A stretch of 64,000 bases of DNA, taken from positions 1,178,001 through 1,242,000 of the forward strand of contig OX638323.1 in NCBI GenBank assembly GCA_951812715.1, in the 5' to 3' direction. The stretch's first letter is position 1; each line of letters opens with the position of its first letter. The position numbers were made by a program, and so were the translations under genes. The notes under the pieces were generated by a model that made no database searches, was not told the origin of the DNA, and saw only the letters and a list, made by a program, of their open reading frames with translations. Source of the DNA: an uncultured Pseudohongiella sp. (lineage in GTDB: Bacteria; Pseudomonadota; Gammaproteobacteria; Pseudomonadales; Pseudohongiellaceae). Positions 31,201 to 39,458 of the stretch are shown piece by piece.

Positions 31201-31220
31201 GATTGTCGATTCCCTTCTGA
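22245..31220 (+). CDS. giant modular surface protein with C-terminal autotransporter-like beta-barrel
   Basis: This is a predicted surface-exposed or secreted protein of 2,991 residues. In order: signal peptide 1-28 (cut after AYA); a domain like those seen at the start of large repeat proteins (to about 185); cadherin-like repeats to about 525, with VTVTDVNDPPPDAPT linkers; seven fibronectin III repeats (about 526-1187); three more cadherin/VCBS-like repeats; a cadherin-like beta-sandwich near 1523-1622; six bacterial Ig-like repeats (about 1625-2203); two Calx-beta domains (about 2204-2434); a Gly/Ala-rich linker; and a C-terminal barrel (about 2616-2991) ending LLLRLSIPF, the terminal Phe expected by the BAM machinery. 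I use ATG 22245; a TTG precedes it directly. Likely roles are adhesion or biofilm formation. No passenger enzyme motif was seen. Confidence 0.88.
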   Translation: MRIIPGLKVIGAILAVAVSLGFLSPAYADEARFVSNNGKSSDGEIPIAGSNYAQGFNTGNKSGGYILESVEVNIADAGDRTLTVKVMRNSSNSPGTLLCTLNTPNPLGSGVQKFSAPVGCNLGKDTKYFVVTTASGVGTVPKMRTTLSDDEDDGGAVDWAIDDTRLVGSGSSWISSGEAQKIIINATNTAPTADHKTVDTDESVNYAFKKGDFNFEDNDNHRLNHVKITSLPDTGEGTLSLGGADITSSPIQVTADQLDDHDLKYNPPTNTSSRVFTRFKFKVSDGYEDSSSDYTFTLKNVGPTIVGPTEVTVDEKKSTISEIGIYPVTAPLGPLTTNYKMLGVDAEDFEVTIVGPLDNQELYVYFLESPDAENPVDDNGDNIYEFTLEVDSNDLTDTLDTTVTVTDVNEFEPTVTGDTNIDYAENGMDAIETYMIDDQDASATASNLTLELTGVDADKFSYSRTNNTNDTVTAVLNFKDAPDFETPTDNGGDNNYEVSLSASDGSKTEVLDITVTVTDVNDPPPDAPTGLRTEAGDTQVTLTWNNPGNNNITGYEYRVSDDSGSNWNPDWTAIGGSLADTTGHTVTGLTNGIEYTFEVRARNIFGPGAANTAKATPLWPAPANLKATPDNGRVHLEWTTGSATEISGYHVEIIGGNVTRTETVDRDPGSDSTTTLVVDSLTNGAEYTFNLWAVDAGSITISNTSTITATPLLPAPADLKAISGNGQVNLQWTTGSATEISGYHVEIIGGNVTRTETVDPDPGSDSTTLVVDSLTNGAEYTFNLWAVDAGNITISNTSTITATPLAVPAAPNLNATSGDDRETTLSWDDPSDSTITTYEYRVSGDNGQTWNPDWTAIGGSDANTTGHIVTGLTNGIEYKIQVRAENNSGFSEPSNTATATPLSPVLAPEGLQATSGGDGRTTLSWNNPGNDDITGYEYRVSDDSGSNWNPDWTAIGGSLADTTGHTVTGLTNGIEYTLAVRARDIFGPGAANTAKATPLWPAPANLKATPDNGRVHLEWDTNPGVAAYEVEIKQANTSSTATFAAGSGPKTIAVIDSLTNGAQYTFSVSAVDDQEKTISHVSATMATPETSLPVPTAPENLSATPSDSQVTLTWNDPGNITITGYKYRFSENNGQTWKRDWTAISGSNASTTRYTVTGLTNDIEHKFEVHALNNSGDGLAAAVIATPVDDAPTASDFMVSMDEDKTHTFMANDFLFMSVKSGATLDHVKITSLPEPNQGTLSVRGAAIASVSLPRVVTKAELDTGQLEYTPPANANGDNLATFKFKVNDGVADSKEAYTVTINVNAVSDRIAGSDNTVSINEDNDYVFSAADFPFSDVDDARAELDHVKIAKLPGPNQGTLSIGGMAIAAGGQVTKAQLDAGLLKYTPPANANGVPFATFDFKVNDGAEDSEEAYTITINVHAVNDPPEAKPDTAQTSAGAEVVIGVLENDSDVDTGTFLQVKEVGYPIAPSQGTVEINANETTITYTPNANADVNVIDTFSYTVTDGIDVNEGQVQVDFLSNGANANLSNLTLSSGTLRPDFAATTTSYAATVNATTDRLKVTPTAAEANATVTVNGTEVVRGNPSGDIALSQGDTTTIEVIVESEDRSIAKTTTIGVFRSRFVDETRPEVEIQTEATAPVGGAFEVTIHFSESVYGFVPRDIGVSNGTSSNFNKVSAQDYTFTITPEETGEVTVEIAAGVASDAVGNANKAAEPLVIEADLTRPGVVIASEAAAPVGGAFEVSVTFDEAVTGFEQSGIAVTNGTVTGFSGSGMDYTAEITPALGGEVSVRVEADAAQDAAGNGNDVSEDFVIEADLTKPAVAIASEAAAPVGGAFEVNITFSKSVTGFEQSDIKVTNGAVTGFSGSEANYTAEITPARGGEVVVSIAADAAEDAAGNGNEISRDFVIEADLANPTVEISSEAAGPVSGAFTATFAFSEAVTGFERSDVQVTNGAVIGFSGSGTNYTAEIDPAESGEVTVSVAADTAEDAAGNGNEAAEPFVIEADLAGPTVEIASEAVGPVSGAFTATFAFSEAVTGFERSDVQVTNGAVIGFSGSGTNYTAEIDPAESGEVTVSIAADTAEDAAGNGNEAAEPFLIEADLERPRVTVTGPADPVPAGVGGFQVTIAFSEPVQGFAREDIQLGNATLTDFVATSSLVYQATIDPAAPGQPVVVEIPADVAADLAGNGNQAAEPFQVEAKLVVSYQETDYTAIEGGEAATVTLQLSQAANQALALPIRLIRPETTAVDDYTVEGLSDWDAVTGAGTLDFPAGATEQTFSIVANHDGDENDETLELGFGDLPEIAMAGEAAAATVTLKDKGLVDLQVSFGQANYTVIEGQQAEIEVTMSPAADRAVDIPLLVTLEGGATPEDYSGIPASLTFAQGESRSVVSLAVAADEAHDPGEGIVLRLGELPEAVSAGEPASVQVRFEQRRTAEQFARTQEALLAVVARSMGESALTAIEGRFERHRQWSRLGAAAGEPPPPESNAGAAAPSASASGLAGNESIGAGQARNAADQSALGADRDSAPAVSSMRGFSPGSPANFAAGYRMQPGASPGFGEAPGGAAFGHNPGSGTGFGNAAAGFLAGQTAGVGNSTRNLSAAAFQMPLGKQQQQTSWAPVLWGQGDMQHFNGDLERLGMDYRGGLDAAHVGLDLYADERLLAGLSFMRSWGDLDYSDDGTDGLLRSRMDTAHPYLYWQPNERVSVWGVGGFGAGDVGLEELGRAHDFDADFRMFAGGVRALLSRRGNSEWGLRADALSTRLATDAAADIAGVSGDARRGRLMLEWVRDESLAAGRSLSLKLEAGARFDGGDADRGAGMETGFRVAYLDANRGLDVSLHGRVLLVHESGYRDWGAGVQASWDPGLKQRGFRASVTSSWGRDGDGRTTLWDNADAVTRPLQAGALGQGSRFRMESELAWGGLKALGLPGLFTPYSRLRWAGQGREIAWGTSWNLLAKGQSALPFTLELESVRHASTMGRSEYGLLLRLSIPF
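23822..25806 (+). repeat. seven fibronectin III-coding repeats, some almost identical
   Basis: Repeats of about 260-290 bp lie in tandem inside the giant gene. Segments 24153-24374 and 24438-24653 are nearly identical, and 23895-24120 nearly matches 25038-25260. Such close identity at DNA level points to recent internal duplication and possible length variation between strains. Confidence 0.85.
27118..28850 (+). repeat. six bacterial Ig-like coding repeats
   Basis: Six units of about 280 bp encode sequences like PVGGAFEVSVTFDEAVTGFE and AAGNGN-x-AEPFVIEADL. Units at about 28000-28260 and 28270-28540 are the closest pair, differing at only a few bases. They add reach to the surface protein between the cadherin-like and Calx-beta parts. 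Confidence 0.85.
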
Positions 31221-31312
31221 CAACGCCAGCCGATCCGCCGGTTTTACTCAATCCGCTTTGTGTACTACTATCGCTGCCGATTGCGGGAGCACGGGGAAAT
31301 TCGGGAGAGGCA

Positions 31313-31591
31313 ATGCCGGGAAGGAAAGACGACGCTTATTGGAAGGCCAATATCCGGCTGGTGCTGACCCTGCTAGCTATCTGGTTCCTGGTTTCCTTCG
31401 GCTGCGGCATTCTGCTGGTAGACCTGCTCGACAACATCCGTTTCGGCGGCTTCAAACTTGGCTTCTGGATGGCTCAGCAAGGGTCGATCCTCGTCTTCAT
31501 CGTTCTCATCTTTGTCTACATTAACCGCATGGACAAGCTCGATGAGCGCTATCGCCGCTCCGGGAGCGAACGCGAAGACTCCGCGCAATGA
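31313..31591 (+). CDS. DUF4212 small subunit of sodium/solute symporter
   Basis: This 92-residue protein with two membrane segments (LVLTLLAIWFLVSFGCGILL and SILVFIVLIFVYINRM) matches DUF4212, the putative small subunit that accompanies VC_2705-type symporters. A strong ribosome-binding site GGGAGAGG sits just before the ATG. It overlaps the following symporter gene by 4 bp (ATGA), as usual for this pair. Confidence 0.92.
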   Translation: MPGRKDDAYWKANIRLVLTLLAIWFLVSFGCGILLVDLLDNIRFGGFKLGFWMAQQGSILVFIVLIFVYINRMDKLDERYRRSGSEREDSAQ

Positions 31592-33267
31592 GCGTTCAGT
31601 TCTGGACCTTCGTTTTCGTTATCCTGACCTTCGGGCTGTACATCGGCATCGCCATCTGGGCCCGGGTCCGCTCGACCCAGGACTTCTACGTCGCCGGCAA
31701 GCACGTGCCGCCTATCGCCAATGGCATGGCCACCGCCGCCGACTGGATGTCCGCCGCCTCGTTCATTTCCATGGCGGGGCTGATTTCTTTCCTCGGCCGC
31801 GATGGCGCCTTTTACCTGATGGGCTGGACCGGCGGCTATGTGCTGCTGGCCCTGCTGCTCGCCCCTTATCTGCGAAAATTCGGCAAGTTCACGGTGCCCG
31901 ATTTCATTGGGGATCGTTACTATTCCCAGACGGCGCGGATGGTGGCGGTTTTCTGCGCCATCGTGATTTCCTTCGTTTACGTATGCGGACAGATGCAAGG
32001 CGCGGGAATCGTGTTTTCGCGATTCCTCGAAGTCGATATCACCTTCGGCGTGATGATCGGCATGGCGATCGTCTTCTTCTATGCCGTACTCGGCGGCATG
32101 AAGGGCATTACTTACACCCAGGTAGCCCAGTACTGCGTGCTGATTTTCGCCTTCATGGCGCCGGCGATCTTCATTTCGATCCTGATGACGGGGCAGGCGA
32201 TTCCCCAGATTGGATTCGGCTCGCAGTTGACCGAAGCATTCGGCGGCGGATATTTGCTTGACCGTCTCGACGGTCTCAGCGAGCAGCTCGGCTTTCCCAC
32301 CTATACCGACGGCCAGCGCAGCACTCATGACGTGTTCTTCATTACGGCGGCGCTGATGATCGGCACCGCCGGCCTGCCCCATGTCATCATCCGCTTTTTC
32401 ACCGTGCCCGGAGTGCGGGACGCGCGCAAATCGGCTGGTTATGCATTGATCTTCATCGCGATTCTGTACACTACCGCGCCGGCTGTCGCCGCCTTCGCCC
32501 GCGCCAATCTGATCAACACCGTGAACAATGTCGAATATAGCGCCATGCCGGATTGGTTCAGCAAATGGGAAACGACCGGGCTGATCGCCTTTGATGACCG
32601 CAACGGCGACGGGCTGATTCAATATACCGGCGATGCGGCGACCAATGAGCTCGACGTGAACCGGGACATCATGGTGCTGGCAAACCCGGAAATCGCCGAA
32701 CTGCCTAACTGGGTGGTAGCGCTGGTAGCAGCCGGCGCGCTGGCGGCCGCGCTGTCGACCGCCGCGGGATTGCTGCTGGTAATTTCATCGGCGGTGTCCC
32801 ACGACCTGCTCAAACGCCGTTTCATGCCGGATATCAGCGAACAGCAGGAGTTACGGTTCGCGCGCATGGCAATCTTCGTGGCGGTGCTGATCGCGGGTTA
32901 CTTCGGCATCAATCCGCCGGCCTATGTGGCCCAGGTGGTAGCCTTTGCCTTCGGCCTCGCCGCGGCATCGTTCTTCCCCGCCATCGTGATGGGAATCTTT
33001 CAGCAGCGCATGAACCGACAAGGCGCGATCGCTGGAATGATCACCGGCTTTACCTTCACCGCGCTATATATCATCTACTTCCGTTTCATCAATCCGGCTG
33101 TCGACAATGCCGAAAACTGGCTGTTCGGCATTTCGCCGGAAGGCATCGGCGCCATTGGCGCGCTGTTGAATCTACTGGTGGCCTGGACGGTTTGCCGCTT
33201 CACGCCCGAACCCCCGGCTGAAATACAGGCCCTGGTCGCCGACATTCGCCGCCCGGAAGTGGATTGA
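31588..33267 (+). CDS. VC_2705-family sodium:solute symporter
   Basis: This 559-residue SSS/SLC5 protein is predicted to carry acetate or other short carboxylates with Na+, by similarity to ActP-like proteins; the substrate is not shown by the sequence. Family features are FYVAGKHVPPIANGMATAADWMSAASF in transmembrane segments 1-2, WTGGYVLLALLLAPYLRKFG and GTAGLPHVIIRFFTV. An extra loop at about residues 300-370 (WFSKWETTGLIAFDDRNGDG) is typical of the VC_2705 branch. It is translationally coupled to the DUF4212 subunit. It is convergent with the AGCS gene. Confidence 0.93.
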   Translation: MSVQFWTFVFVILTFGLYIGIAIWARVRSTQDFYVAGKHVPPIANGMATAADWMSAASFISMAGLISFLGRDGAFYLMGWTGGYVLLALLLAPYLRKFGKFTVPDFIGDRYYSQTARMVAVFCAIVISFVYVCGQMQGAGIVFSRFLEVDITFGVMIGMAIVFFYAVLGGMKGITYTQVAQYCVLIFAFMAPAIFISILMTGQAIPQIGFGSQLTEAFGGGYLLDRLDGLSEQLGFPTYTDGQRSTHDVFFITAALMIGTAGLPHVIIRFFTVPGVRDARKSAGYALIFIAILYTTAPAVAAFARANLINTVNNVEYSAMPDWFSKWETTGLIAFDDRNGDGLIQYTGDAATNELDVNRDIMVLANPEIAELPNWVVALVAAGALAAALSTAAGLLLVISSAVSHDLLKRRFMPDISEQQELRFARMAIFVAVLIAGYFGINPPAYVAQVVAFAFGLAAASFFPAIVMGIFQQRMNRQGAIAGMITGFTFTALYIIYFRFINPAVDNAENWLFGISPEGIGAIGALLNLLVAWTVCRFTPEPPAEIQALVADIRRPEVD

Positions 33268-33338
33268 ACGCGGCGTCGTTTAGCAAGTTTGTGCTTGCCG
33301 TCCCTGGCGCGAGATCACTGGCTTCGATTGCTCCCAGC

Positions 33339-33386
33339 CTTGCCATCCATGGCAAGTCGTTCAGCCCTTGAAAAGCGATGCTTTTC
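33339..33386. terminator. convergent hairpins between two symporter genes
   Basis: CTTGCCA-TCCA-TGGCAAG (33339-33356) and GAAAAGC-GAT-GCTTTTC (33370-33386) form two perfect 7-bp stems between convergent genes; the second touches the stop codon of the minus-strand gene. Runs of A/T in the second would serve termination in either direction. Function is inferred from position. Confidence 0.4.
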
Positions 33387-35049
33387 ATCGGCTTTGCCGA
33401 CCGTGCTTCACCCAATATTCCTTCACCGTGCTCTTCATTTCCTTGCGCATGAGCAGGATGCCGATCAGGTTCGGCGCCGTCATCAGTACGATGGTAATCA
33501 GCGAGACGTTCCAGATGATGGTCGTATCCGCCAGCGCCGCGTAGAAGAATGCGCCAACGTAGACCACGCGATATGGCAGAACCGATTTCGGTCCGAGCAG
33601 ATAAGTCATGGCCCGGTCGCCGTAATAGGACCAGGCGATGGCGGTCGAGAATGCGAACAGCATCAGGCCGATAGAGACGATGTACTGGCCGTAATTTCCA
33701 AACAGGCCGCGGTTGAAGGCCTCGGTCGTCAAGGGTACCGAATGCACCAGCGATTCGCCGGTGACGACCACGGATTGATCGTCTAGCCTGCCGTCGGAAA
33801 CCGCGAGTTCCCCGGTCACGGGTTCACCGTCAAGGCTGAACATCACGTTTTCCGCGAAGGATCGGGAATTGATGACGGTAACGTCGGCCTGGTTCTGAAT
33901 ACGGCCGTCAATCACCTGCAAGCTGCCGTTGAAACCGGCTACCGTTGAGTCGTCGTTGCTCAAGTAGGCAATGAGCCCTCGCTGGTGCGCTTCGTTTTCC
34001 TCGACGTAAACGCCGCTGATTACTCGCATGTCGGCGCGCTGGAATTCGTTGTCGAGTTTTTCCGCCCAAACGCCGGAACTGAGAATCACCAGCCCGGTAA
34101 TGGTGCAGATGACGATGGTGTCGATGAAAGGCTCGAGAATCGACACCATGCCCTCGTCGGCCGGCTCGTCGGTGCGCGCCGCGGCGTGGGCGATCGGCGC
34201 GCTGCCCTGCCCTGCCTCGTTCGAATACAGGCCCCGGTTGACGCCGCGGTCGAAAGCATATGCGAAAGTGGCGCCGAGAAATCCGCCGGTTGCGGCCGAC
34301 CCGGTGAAGGCGTCGGAAAAGATGGAGGCGAAGGAAGGAAGTATGTTGCCGACGTTGGGGATGATTACCGCCAGCGCTCCGACAAGGTAAATGATGGCCA
34401 TGGTTGGCACGATCGCCGCGGCCACTTTCGCGATCCGCGTTATGCCGCCGATGATTACCATCGCCAGTAACACCGACATGAAAATCGCGGTGATCAGCGG
34501 GTCGAGATTGAAGGTGCTTTCGAGACCGGCGGCGATATTGTTGATCTGCGGCAGATTGCCGGTGCCGAAGGAACTGAGCACGGTGGCGATGGCGAAGATC
34601 ACCGCCAGCCATTTCAGTTTCAGCCCTTTCTCCATGTAGTACATCGGACCGCCAGCCATGGTGCCGTCTTCGGTCTGACTGCGGTACTTGTGCGACAGCG
34701 TTACTTCCACGAACTTGCTGGTCATGCCGAAGAAGGCGGTCATCCACATCCAGAACAGCGCCGCCGGGCCGCCGAGATGCAAGGCCAGCGCCACGCCGCC
34801 GATGTTGCCGGTGCCGACCGTGCCCGAAAGCGCCGTGGCGAGCGCCTGGAAGTGACTGGTGTCGCCGTGGGCGCCGTCCTTGTCGAATTTGCCCTGGGTG
34901 ACCGCGATGGCGTGACGGAAATACCGGATCTGGGGGAATCCCAGGTACAAGGTGAAAAAGATGCCGGTCGCCAGCAGCAGCGCGGGAAACCAGTACGCGC
35001 CGCCAAGAAAACTGTCGATGAAAATGAGAAATTCGTTTACCCGATCCAC
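33385..35049 (-). CDS. alanine/glycine:cation symporter (AGCS) with an inserted soluble segment
   Basis: This AGCS/SLC-type carrier of 554 residues takes up alanine or glycine with Na+ or H+. Family motifs include [43 protein letters not shown] and [19 protein letters not shown]. The protein is about 100 residues longer than usual: residues about 341-440, beginning [15 protein letters not shown], are hydrophilic and strand-like and lie between two membrane segments, just before [19 protein letters not shown]. This insertion may form an extra domain outside the membrane. No ribosome-binding site of note. apbC lies upstream on the same strand. Confidence 0.92.
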   Translation of the reverse strand: MDRVNEFLIFIDSFLGGAYWFPALLLATGIFFTLYLGFPQIRYFRHAIAVTQGKFDKDGAHGDTSHFQALATALSGTVGTGNIGGVALALHLGGPAALFWMWMTAFFGMTSKFVEVTLSHKYRSQTEDGTMAGGPMYYMEKGLKLKWLAVIFAIATVLSSFGTGNLPQINNIAAGLESTFNLDPLITAIFMSVLLAMVIIGGITRIAKVAAAIVPTMAIIYLVGALAVIIPNVGNILPSFASIFSDAFTGSAATGGFLGATFAYAFDRGVNRGLYSNEAGQGSAPIAHAAARTDEPADEGMVSILEPFIDTIVICTITGLVILSSGVWAEKLDNEFQRADMRVISGVYVEENEAHQRGLIAYLSNDDSTVAGFNGSLQVIDGRIQNQADVTVINSRSFAENVMFSLDGEPVTGELAVSDGRLDDQSVVVTGESLVHSVPLTTEAFNRGLFGNYGQYIVSIGLMLFAFSTAIAWSYYGDRAMTYLLGPKSVLPYRVVYVGAFFYAALADTTIIWNVSLITIVLMTAPNLIGILLMRKEMKSTVKEYWVKHGRQSR

Positions 35050-35075
35050 TATATTGCTCCCAATCTACTTGTCTT

Positions 35076-35168
35076 GATCTCCGGCAACGTTTAGTCGCCG
35101 TAACTGTAATGCCCGCGGTTCGCAGGCCTCTGCCTCCGACAACGGTTAGTCGTCGATAACGGTAATTT
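35076..35168. repeat. short duplication of the apbC 3' end
   Basis: CTCCGGCAACGTTTAGTCG followed by CCGTAACTGTAAT (about 35079-35110) repeats CTCCGACAACGGTTAGTCG followed by TCGATAACGGTAAT (about 35134-35167), with six or seven changes over about 32 bp. The second copy spans the apbC stop codon. Confidence 0.55.
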
Positions 35169-36003
35169 TCGGTGCGCTTGGCGCGGGTTTGCTCGCGCAG
35201 CGCTCGGCTACGGCCTGGGCCAGTTCGAGCCAGGCCGCGTTGGCCGAATGTTCTGGCTGCGACACCAGCAACGGCTGGCCGAGATCGCTGGCCTCGCGTA
35301 TGGCCGGATCAAGCGCCGGGCGGGAAAGCACGGGCACGCCGAAATCCGCGGCCAGCCGGTCGCCGGCGCCGGCGCCGAAGATAGCTTCGGCATGACCGCA
35401 TTGGCGGCAAATGTGCATATTCATGTTTTCCACCACGCCAAACACGGGCACCGCCACCTTGCGGAACATTTCGATTCCCCGGCGCGCATCGAGCAAGGCC
35501 AGATCCTGGGGCGTGGTAACGATAATGGCGCCGCTGACCCGCGCTCCCTGGGACAGACTCAACTGGATATCTCCGGTGCCGGGCGGCAAATCGACCACGA
35601 GGTAATCGAGATCGGACCACGCGGTATCCGTGAGAATTTGATTGAAGGCGGAAATAATCATGGGCGCCCGCCAGACCATCGCGGTACTCTGGTCGACCAG
35701 AAAACCCATGGAATTGCATTGCAGGCCGTGCGCCTGGATGGGGATCATTTTCTTGCCGCCGCGGATCCGTGGCCGCGTGCCGGCGGACACGCCAAGCAGC
35801 GTGGGGATACTGGGACCATAGATATCCGCGTCGAGCACGCCGACCCTGGCGGAACGGGCCAGAGCCAGCGCGAGATTGACGGCGGTAGTAGACTTGCCGA
35901 CGCCGCCCTTGCCGGAAGCAACGCAAAGTATATGCCTGATCTTGCCGAGATCGCTCAATGGAATTCGCTTCCGCCCGCGCAACAGCCGCCGATTATCTTG
36001 CAT
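35146..36003 (-). CDS. apbC: Mrp/ApbC-family Fe-S cluster carrier ATPase
   Basis: ApbC/Mrp is a P-loop ATPase that carries 4Fe-4S clusters to target proteins. The 285-residue product has the deviant Walker A VASGKGGVGKSTTAVNLA, DADIYGPSIPTLLG, VDLPPGTGDIQLSL, and the cluster-binding CxxC in HICRQCGHAEAIFG. The N-terminal MIP18/DUF59 domain of some homologues is lacking, as in many gammaproteobacteria of the short type. Just upstream lies element R2 copy B. Confidence 0.94.
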   Translation of the reverse strand: MQDNRRLLRGRKRIPLSDLGKIRHILCVASGKGGVGKSTTAVNLALALARSARVGVLDADIYGPSIPTLLGVSAGTRPRIRGGKKMIPIQAHGLQCNSMGFLVDQSTAMVWRAPMIISAFNQILTDTAWSDLDYLVVDLPPGTGDIQLSLSQGARVSGAIIVTTPQDLALLDARRGIEMFRKVAVPVFGVVENMNMHICRQCGHAEAIFGAGAGDRLAADFGVPVLSRPALDPAIREASDLGQPLLVSQPEHSANAAWLELAQAVAERCASKPAPSAPKITVIDD

Positions 36004-36055
36004 CCCCGGCCAAAATCAAAATTCCGACTTGCAGGGGGGTGTTGTGGCTTCGAGC

Positions 36056-36194
36056 GGGGCCGCGAGGGGAGGGCTATGTGCGCTAAATCTCGACTTGACA
36101 TCCTGTCAAGTCGAGAATCGAATCGGCGTCGCTTTACACGTCCATGTATCGCGCCGCCTCTACGACGCGCACATAGCCCTCCCCTCGCGGCCCC
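36056..36194 (-). repeat. structured element R2, copy B (upstream of apbC)
   Basis: The 28-bp arms at 36056-36083 and 36167-36194 pair perfectly but have a sequence unlike those of copies A and C. Read on the minus strand, the core is GCGTCGTAGAGGCGG, then CATGGACGTGTAAAGC, CGATTCGATT and ATTTAGCG. The inner hairpin at 36089-36115 has a perfect 12-bp stem whose sequence also differs from the other copies. Confidence 0.88.
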
Positions 36195-36249
36195 TTGCAT
36201 CGTGCAAACTGCATGGAAGCGGATTTGGTCTACGGATAGAATCGAAAGC

Positions 36250-36789
36250 ATGAATATTGGCGAATTGCTCAGGAAGGGATTAGTTGTAACAACTATGATG
36301 GTGCCATTGTCGGGATTTGCCGGGGAGGCTGGCGAAGGAGAGGTCAAGTTCGCTTTTTATTCGGCTAGTTGGCAGGTAAATACACAGGATCTGCTGCGCG
36401 TGGTCGCGTTCAATCCGCTCGATACTGCGGTCCGAATCGAGTCGATCGACTTCGTCGATATCGATGTGGCCGGCGGCTCGCTGGAATTGTCTCTCGATCT
36501 CGATGTTCCCGCGGGGGGCTACGCCGAACTGGAAATGGAATACGTCGATCTGCTCGGCGATGGAGAATGCGTCAGCGAAACTCTTGCCGGAAACTGGCGG
36601 CTGGTGGAGATTTCCAATTACACCCTCAATCCCTCGGTGCGCAATCTCATCATCGAGAACACCGAATCCTTCCGCATCTATCAATGTGTGCAAACGGTAG
36701 AAACCCGAATCGCGGAAGCCGCCACCGGGGCGATCTCCGAAATTCGCGAATGGATCTTGTACCACTTCGAATCCCTTTCCGAGCAGTAG
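36250..36789 (+). CDS. small secreted protein of unknown function
   Basis: I do not recognise the family of this 179-residue product. It has a signal peptide (RKGLVVTTMMVPLSGFAG) and a mature part that looks like a beta-sandwich, with alternating hydrophobic strands (VRIESIDFVDIDVAGGSLELS). Two cysteines, in DGECVSE and IYQCVQT, could form a disulfide. The C-terminus is helical (TRIAEAATGAISEIREW). It is flanked on both sides by R2 elements in opposite orientation (36056-36194 and 36845-36984). A periplasmic location is inferred. Confidence 0.7.
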   Translation: MNIGELLRKGLVVTTMMVPLSGFAGEAGEGEVKFAFYSASWQVNTQDLLRVVAFNPLDTAVRIESIDFVDIDVAGGSLELSLDLDVPAGGYAELEMEYVDLLGDGECVSETLAGNWRLVEISNYTLNPSVRNLIIENTESFRIYQCVQTVETRIAEAATGAISEIREWILYHFESLSEQ

Positions 36790-36844
36790 AAGCAATTCAC
36801 ATGCTGGCATCGAAGCCCCGCTTGAAGGGCTCGGCACAGTGAAA

Positions 36845-36984
36845 GGGTCCGTGGTCGGGAGCGCCTTTCCGCGTCGTAGAGACGTCGCGTTACATGGACG
36901 TATAAAGCGGCGTCGATTCGATTTTCGCCTCGCCATGGATGGCGAGGCGAAATTTAGCGGAAAGGTGCTCCCGACCGCGGACCC
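36845..36984 (+). repeat. structured element R2, copy C (between secreted protein and hppA)
   Basis: Arms at 36845-36872 and 36957-36984 pair along 28 bp with two G-U-compatible positions on the plus strand. The inner hairpin 36924-36951 has a 13-bp stem. In the core, GACG/CGTC replaces the GGCG/CGCC of copies A and B, a compensated change. It lies in the inverse orientation to copy B, 650 bp away. Confidence 0.88.
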
Positions 36985-37006
36985 GCTTGAAGCCACGAAT
37001 CGTCGG

Positions 37007-39136
<2,130 letters not shown>

Positions 39137-39458
39137 TCGAGTGATTCTCCCTTGCTGCGGTCAAAGCCGCGCACTCTACCATAACGCCGCCCGCAAAAGA
39201 AGCGCGCTCTTCGGGCAAAGCCGCAAGGATTCAGTGAGTTAGCGCGATCGATTTGGCGGGAGCGCGCGGGGATGCGCGGGCCCGGTTACATTGTTCTTAT
39301 AACGATATATCCATCGTGGCATAACTGATGAAATATCCACTCGCTCATACGGCTCAAGCCGCGCGCCTTGACTCCGGTCCGTGTCACGATTGCCGACGCT
39401 TTCGATGACTCGCGCGAACGGCTAACGGCGCTGGTTTTGCAATCGATACCGGCGCCAG
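39137..39458. other. intergenic region between hppA and lipoprotein gene
   Basis: About 320 bp hold the hppA leader (with its ribosome-binding site next to 39137) and the downstream end of the lipoprotein gene. I see an AT-rich stretch TTGTTCTTATAACGATATAT near 39291-39310, which may contain a promoter, and no gene. Confidence 0.5.

Noticed and set aside
36110..36130. tRNA-like TTCGATT/TTCGAAT sequence in the R2 core
   Set aside because: No acceptor stem, anticodon arm or CCA end fits around it; the helices are those of R2.
36056..36984. R2 elements as integron attC sites around a cassette
   Set aside because: attC sites lie in the same orientation and keep conserved end boxes with variable middles; here the orientation is inverted and the ends are variable.
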